DNA from: Dehalococcoidales bacterium
Lineage (GTDB): Bacteria; Chloroflexota; Dehalococcoidia; Dehalococcoidales; GCA-2688105
Assembly (NCBI GenBank): GCA_002688105.1
Contig: NZBQ01000002.1
Location: forward strand, 72,311-113,091
Direction of reading: 5' to 3'
Length of the DNA: 40,781 nt
A program made the position numbers and the translations under genes. The notes beneath the pieces were generated by a model. The model was not told the origin of the DNA and searched no databases. It worked only from the letters and a program-made list of their open reading frames with translations. Of the stretch, positions 37,741-40,781 are shown piece after piece (positions within the stretch are counted from its first letter, which is position 1; the number at the start of each line of letters is the position of its first letter).

Positions 37741-37830
37741 GGAGGGGTGTCCGAGTGGCCTAAGGTGACGGTCCTGAAAACCGTTGTTCCCGCAAGGGGA
37801 CCGTGGGTTCGAATCCCACCCCCTCCGCCA
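37741..37830 (+). tRNA. tRNA-Ser (UGA), with C33
   Basis: A 90-base class II tRNA folds fully. The acceptor is GGAGGGG/CCCCTCC, the anticodon arm ACGGT-CCTGAAA-ACCGT, the long variable arm GTTCCC/GGGGAC, and the T arm GTGGG-TTCGAAT-CCCAC. The discriminator is G with an encoded CCA. The anticodon is TGA. The base before it, position 33, is C where U is nearly universal. The next gene starts immediately after CCA on the opposite strand. Confidence 0.93.
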
Positions 37831-39453
37831 CTAATCAATTTCAATAGACACGCTATTTAACATAGCAAAGCCCTGAGGACTCAGGTTATAGCCCTTAACA
37901 TATGGCTTAACCAGAATGTAACTCTGCCCAAACCATAAAGGCAAACAGGCCGCATCATCAACCAGCAGCTGCTCAGCCTGTTGATATAAACTCAGGCTCC
38001 GGTCATAATCCGGCTCCACACCTGCCATTTCCAGCAGGGCGTCTACCTCAGGGTTGCTATACTCCCCATAGTTATTATCAACATCACTATGAAACAAGAT
38101 ATCCAGAAAATTCTGGGGATGGGGGTAGTCAGCAATCCAACCCATATAATACATCTCATCCTTCTCCTGCTTGAGATGATAGAGGAATCTCTGCGGTTCC
38201 AACTGCCTTACCTTCACCTCCACCCCGAGGTTATGCTGCCACTCATAAACCAGAGCTTCCAACTCCGGTGAGATTAGTCCTCCCCAACCTGAAGTAGTAA
38301 TAGTAATTGGCGGCAGATTAGACACATCACCATAGCTGGAGCTTTTAATCAATCCCTTAGCTTCATTTACATCATAATCCCACCCGGACAAATTCTCATT
38401 GAAACCAGGCATACCCGGGGGTAAGATGCCGTCCGCCCGCTGCACCATGTCCCTGAATGCCAGAGAAACCATCTTATCCTTATCGATAGCCTGAGAGAAA
38501 GCACGACGAACATTGGCATCGTCAAACGGCGGTTTGGTTAAATTAAAGCCTATATAGCGAAAACTCAGCTCGGGAACTATAACCAAGTCACGGTAAAAAG
38601 GACCGGTTTTATCGGTAACCTTGTCAATATAATGCCGGGAGATACTGGCGACATCAATTTCGCCGGTCTCATACATATTCATCGACACACCGCCCCACAG
38701 TTTAAAAGTAACCGAATTGACCTTAGCCATTTCACCATAGTAAAGCTCGTTTCTCTCCAGAACCAGCCGGTCATTCTCCTCCCACTCGCTGAGCTTAAAC
38801 GGACCGGTGCCATTAAGACGATACCACCAGCCCTCCCCCGACTGCACATTGGCTCTATCCACGACAAAGGCAGTGGAATAGGTCAGTTTTGACAAAAAGT
38901 AGGATTTAGGCGCATCTATGGTTACCTCCAGGGTATAGTCATCAATAACCCTGACACCACTAATCTCCTTGGTTTTACCGGCTAACACCTCCTCCACCCC
39001 GACAATATCACCCAGATAGGTGGCTGCCGTATGAGACCCGGTAGCCGGGTCACTAGCCCGCTCCCAGGAATACTTAACCTCCCCTGCCTTGACCTCTGCG
39101 CCACTATGAAACCTGACATCATCTCGCAGGTAAAAGGTATAGGTTCTACCATCATCGCTAAGCTCCCATGACCGGGCTATATCCGGCACTGGCTTCAGGT
39201 CATCATCAAGGCGAACCAAACCGCTAAATAGCTGGGCTATATACTCGTGGGAGGTCATCTCACCGGAAACCGCCGGGTCAAGGGTTAGCGGGTCAATATT
39301 ATAAAGATTAAGGTTTCCTTTGGCATCAGGAACAGTTGAACCAGGAACTGGAGTTGGCTCTGTTTCCTGACCTGGCTGACAGCCAAAGCCACCAACCAGA
39401 AGCAGGCCGGCCAGCAATACTGCTGAAAGAAGTATATATAGGGCTCTTCTCAT
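37831..39453 (-). CDS. Oligopeptide-type ABC substrate-binding lipoprotein
   Basis: This 540-residue protein is a family 5 (DppA/OppA-type) extracellular solute-binding protein. It has a lipoprotein signal with Cys25 (GGFGC), a Pro/Thr-rich linker, then the family pattern PLTLDPAVSGEMTSHEYIAQLFSGLV and GRTYTFYLRDDVRFHSG. Later come NVRRAFSQAIDKDKM and a C-terminal YQQAEQLLVDDAACLPLWFG. It should capture peptides or related solutes outside the membrane. No permease or ATPase partner gene is present in the window. Its stop codon abuts the tRNA-Ser. Confidence 0.93.
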   Translation of the reverse strand: MRRALYILLSAVLLAGLLLVGGFGCQPGQETEPTPVPGSTVPDAKGNLNLYNIDPLTLDPAVSGEMTSHEYIAQLFSGLVRLDDDLKPVPDIARSWELSDDGRTYTFYLRDDVRFHSGAEVKAGEVKYSWERASDPATGSHTAATYLGDIVGVEEVLAGKTKEISGVRVIDDYTLEVTIDAPKSYFLSKLTYSTAFVVDRANVQSGEGWWYRLNGTGPFKLSEWEENDRLVLERNELYYGEMAKVNSVTFKLWGGVSMNMYETGEIDVASISRHYIDKVTDKTGPFYRDLVIVPELSFRYIGFNLTKPPFDDANVRRAFSQAIDKDKMVSLAFRDMVQRADGILPPGMPGFNENLSGWDYDVNEAKGLIKSSSYGDVSNLPPITITTSGWGGLISPELEALVYEWQHNLGVEVKVRQLEPQRFLYHLKQEKDEMYYMGWIADYPHPQNFLDILFHSDVDNNYGEYSNPEVDALLEMAGVEPDYDRSLSLYQQAEQLLVDDAACLPLWFGQSYILVKPYVKGYNLSPQGFAMLNSVSIEID

Positions 39454-39472
39454 TTTTTCTGCTCAAAAATAT

Positions 39473-39502
39473 ACTATAATCCTAATCCCGCCTCAGCCTC
39501 AA
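39473..39502 (-). promoter_or_regulatory. Candidate promoter of the solute-binding protein gene
   Basis: On the minus strand TTGAGG (39497-39502) and TATAGT (39473-39478) are separated by 18 bp, about 20 bases before the ATG. Confidence 0.45.
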
Positions 39503-39553
39503 AACAAAGCTTGTTCATTAAGGGAAGCTTGAAGCCTATTTATTTTATTAAAA

Positions 39554-39635
39554 CCTTACCCCCTGTATCCCCCTCTCCTTAACAAGGAGAGGGGGAGGTG
39601 GTCTGTGAAGGGGGAAAGCCCCTTCAAACTTCCCC
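39554..39635 (-). repeat. Dispersed two-hairpin intergenic repeat, copy 3
   Basis: Hairpin B has perfect 13-bp arms TCCCCCTCTCCTT (39568-39580) and its complement (39584-39596). Hairpin A is TGAAGGGG/CCCCTTCA (39606-39626) with a GAAAG loop. Flank CCTTACCCCCTGTATCC matches copy 2 in reverse complement. Confidence 0.85.
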
Positions 39636-39681
39636 TTATCTCAGGGTTTTTAAGAGAAGCAACAGCCCCTCTTGAGTAAAT

Positions 39682-39722
39682 CCCTATCCCCTTCAAAGGG
39701 GAAGGGGATAAAGGGGATAGGG
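39682..39722. repeat. Degenerate repeat-like palindrome (copy 4?)
   Basis: CCCTATCCCCTT (39682-39693) and AAGGGGATAGGG (39711-39722) are exact complements, with a nested CCCCTTCAAAGGGG. It resembles hairpin B in composition but lacks hairpin A, and lies 50 bp from copy 3. Confidence 0.6.
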
Positions 39723-39734
39723 TAGACAAACATC

Positions 39735-39812
39735 TCAAAACAAGTCTTTCCGTTTCAGACTTAAGTATTCTTTATCGCCAATAATGACGGGGTCTAGGAC
39801 GTCTATGCCCAT
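39735..39812 (-). CDS. Possible 25-aa ORF downstream of the VWA gene
   Basis: The ATG frame encodes MGIDVLDPVIIGDKEYLSLK and ends RKDLF. AGGGTG lies about six bases upstream. An upstream in-frame MVETKPF is split from it by a TGA, so the two could be parts of one decayed short gene. The rest of 39454-39863 holds only the repeats and the solute-binding protein promoter. Confidence 0.25.
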   Translation of the reverse strand: MGIDVLDPVIIGDKEYLSLKRKDLF

Positions 39813-39863
39813 AATTTCACCCTGGCCTCAAAACGGCTTTGTCTCCACCATCTCTTCCCGACC

Positions 39864-40781
39864 CTACATGGCAAGGTACTTCATCTTCTCCCCCAGAGTA
39901 ACCAAGCTCTCCAGATTATGCGCCGGTAGGAAGTAATCGATGAAAGGCAGGGCAGCCTGCATCCCTTTAGTCAAGGGTTCATAGGTAGGGCTACCCAAGA
40001 GGGGGTTCAACCATATTATCTTACGGCATGTCATTCGCAGCCTCTGCATCTCCTTTGCCACCAGTGCGGTATCGCCGGTATCCCAACCATCGCTCATGAT
40101 TATCACGACTGTCCTCCGGTTCATATTCCGACCATACCCGTCGTTGAAGATCTGCAGGCAGTCCCCAATACGTGTTCCCCCCGACCAATCCCGGACACTC
40201 CCCGCAAGAGCCGTCAAGGCACCATAGGGCTTCTTGCCCTTCAGGAAAGGGGTAGTCCTCGTCAGGCGTGTACTGAAGACGAAGGTCTCCACCCCGCTCA
40301 ACTGGTTCTGCAGACTGTAGATAAATTGGATCAAGAATTTACTGTAGCAATCCATGGAGCCGCTGACATCACACAGCAACACAAGTTTAATCTTCCTTGT
40401 TTTTCGTCTCCTCCTTACCAGTTCAACAATATCGCCCCCACATTTCACCATGTTCCTGCGCAAAGTACGCCGCGGGTCAGTATCATGACCCCGGGGATAA
40501 ATCTCCCACCTCCGGCTCTTAACCGTCGCCAGTTTGAGAACAATTTTAGAGAGCAGTCGTTGCGCTATTTTGACCTCATCCTCGGTGATGTCACAGAAAT
40601 CTTTGGTAGCCAGTACCTCATCGGGACTATAGGTAGCCACCGTCTTCTCCTCCAGTTCAACTCCCGGCTCAATATCAGTGTCCCATTCCTCAGTACGGAA
40701 TTTTCCGTCTTTTTCCTCGTCCTCCAGCTCCACCCCAGACCCGTCACCAGCCCCCTCCCTCTTTATCTTTTCGAAGATTCC
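39864..40781 (-). CDS. CoxE-like VWA-domain protein, 3' part
   Basis: The frame is open to the right edge, 16 codons beyond the ORF-track GTG, so this is the C-terminal ~305 residues of a longer protein. The von Willebrand A domain has the MIDAS motif DVSGSM, the later Thr in SGGTRIGD, and MSDGWDTGD. RRTLRRNMVKCGGDIVEL before the domain is typical of CoxE-family proteins, which pair with MoxR-type AAA+ ATPases to mature molybdenum hydroxylases such as CO dehydrogenase. The N-terminus is acidic. No MoxR or molybdoenzyme gene lies inside the window, so the role is inferred from family only. Confidence 0.9.
   Translation of the reverse strand, partial: GIFEKIKREGAGDGSGVELEDEEKDGKFRTEEWDTDIEPGVELEEKTVATYSPDEVLATKDFCDITEDEVKIAQRLLSKIVLKLATVKSRRWEIYPRGHDTDPRRTLRRNMVKCGGDIVELVRRRRKTRKIKLVLLCDVSGSMDCYSKFLIQFIYSLQNQLSGVETFVFSTRLTRTTPFLKGKKPYGALTALAGSVRDWSGGTRIGDCLQIFNDGYGRNMNRRTVVIIMSDGWDTGDTALVAKEMQRLRMTCRKIIWLNPLLGSPTYEPLTKGMQAALPFIDYFLPAHNLESLVTLGEKMKYLAM

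Noticed and set aside
39556-39738. 60-aa minus-strand ORF
   Set aside because: It is made of the palindromic repeat copies 3 and 4 read in frame.

Overview
The window looks like a bacterial chromosome segment of about 50% GC. The gene content (nuoABCD without a flavin-type front end visible, a tubulin/FtsZ-like protein beside eno and gap, a cytosolic fumarate/malate module, a CoxE-like VWA protein) suggests an anaerobic member of the Chloroflexota, probably Dehalococcoidia. That placement is inference from gene content and was not tested by a search.

Layout: 1-1869 carries the minus-strand start of a complex I operon, nuoA-nuoB-nuoC-nuoD, with nuoD cut by the window edge. 1976-4088 is a plus-strand run of a metallo-beta-lactamase-fold hydrolase, rsmD, coaD and a 2[4Fe-4S] ferredoxin. 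4255-8861 is a minus-strand CvpA-like membrane protein followed by an efflux operon (GbsR/MarR-like regulator, HlyD-type adaptor, MacB-type ATPase and permease) behind a perfect-consensus promoter. 8923-12591 holds a decayed yggT, proC and leuS; leuS has a candidate leader peptide and an attenuator-like hairpin. 12620-14353 is a NodIJ-like ABC-2 exporter.

14470-21356 is the most distinctive region. It is a seven-gene minus-strand operon of malic enzyme, class I fumarase alpha, SdhB/TfrB-like iron-sulfur protein, SdhA/FrdA-like flavoprotein, HdrC-like iron-sulfur protein, acyl-CoA dehydrogenase-like protein and fumarase beta. It could run pyruvate-malate-fumarate-succinate in either direction in the cytosol. 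No membrane anchor is encoded, and several cofactor-site residues are unusual.

21665-37139 is mostly plus-strand housekeeping: ligA, a new 41-residue small ORF, pth, an iron-sulfur flavoprotein (minus strand), a LOG/TIGR00725-type protein, eno, gap, a tubulin-like GTPase, dnaX, ybaB, recR, a PD-(D/E)XK nuclease-like protein, recO, lysS and serS. A 671-bp gap before dnaX contains minus-strand small ORFs and a 26-bp near-palindrome.

37140-37830 is a worn integration site: small unrecognised minus-strand ORFs, the C-terminal stub of a tyrosine recombinase, and a tRNA-Ser(UGA) whose universally conserved U33 is read as C. After it come an oligopeptide-type substrate-binding lipoprotein and a CoxE-like VWA protein that runs off the right edge. 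A two-hairpin intergenic repeat of about 85 bp occurs three times (near 4.8, 32.9 and 39.6 kb), with a degenerate fourth copy.
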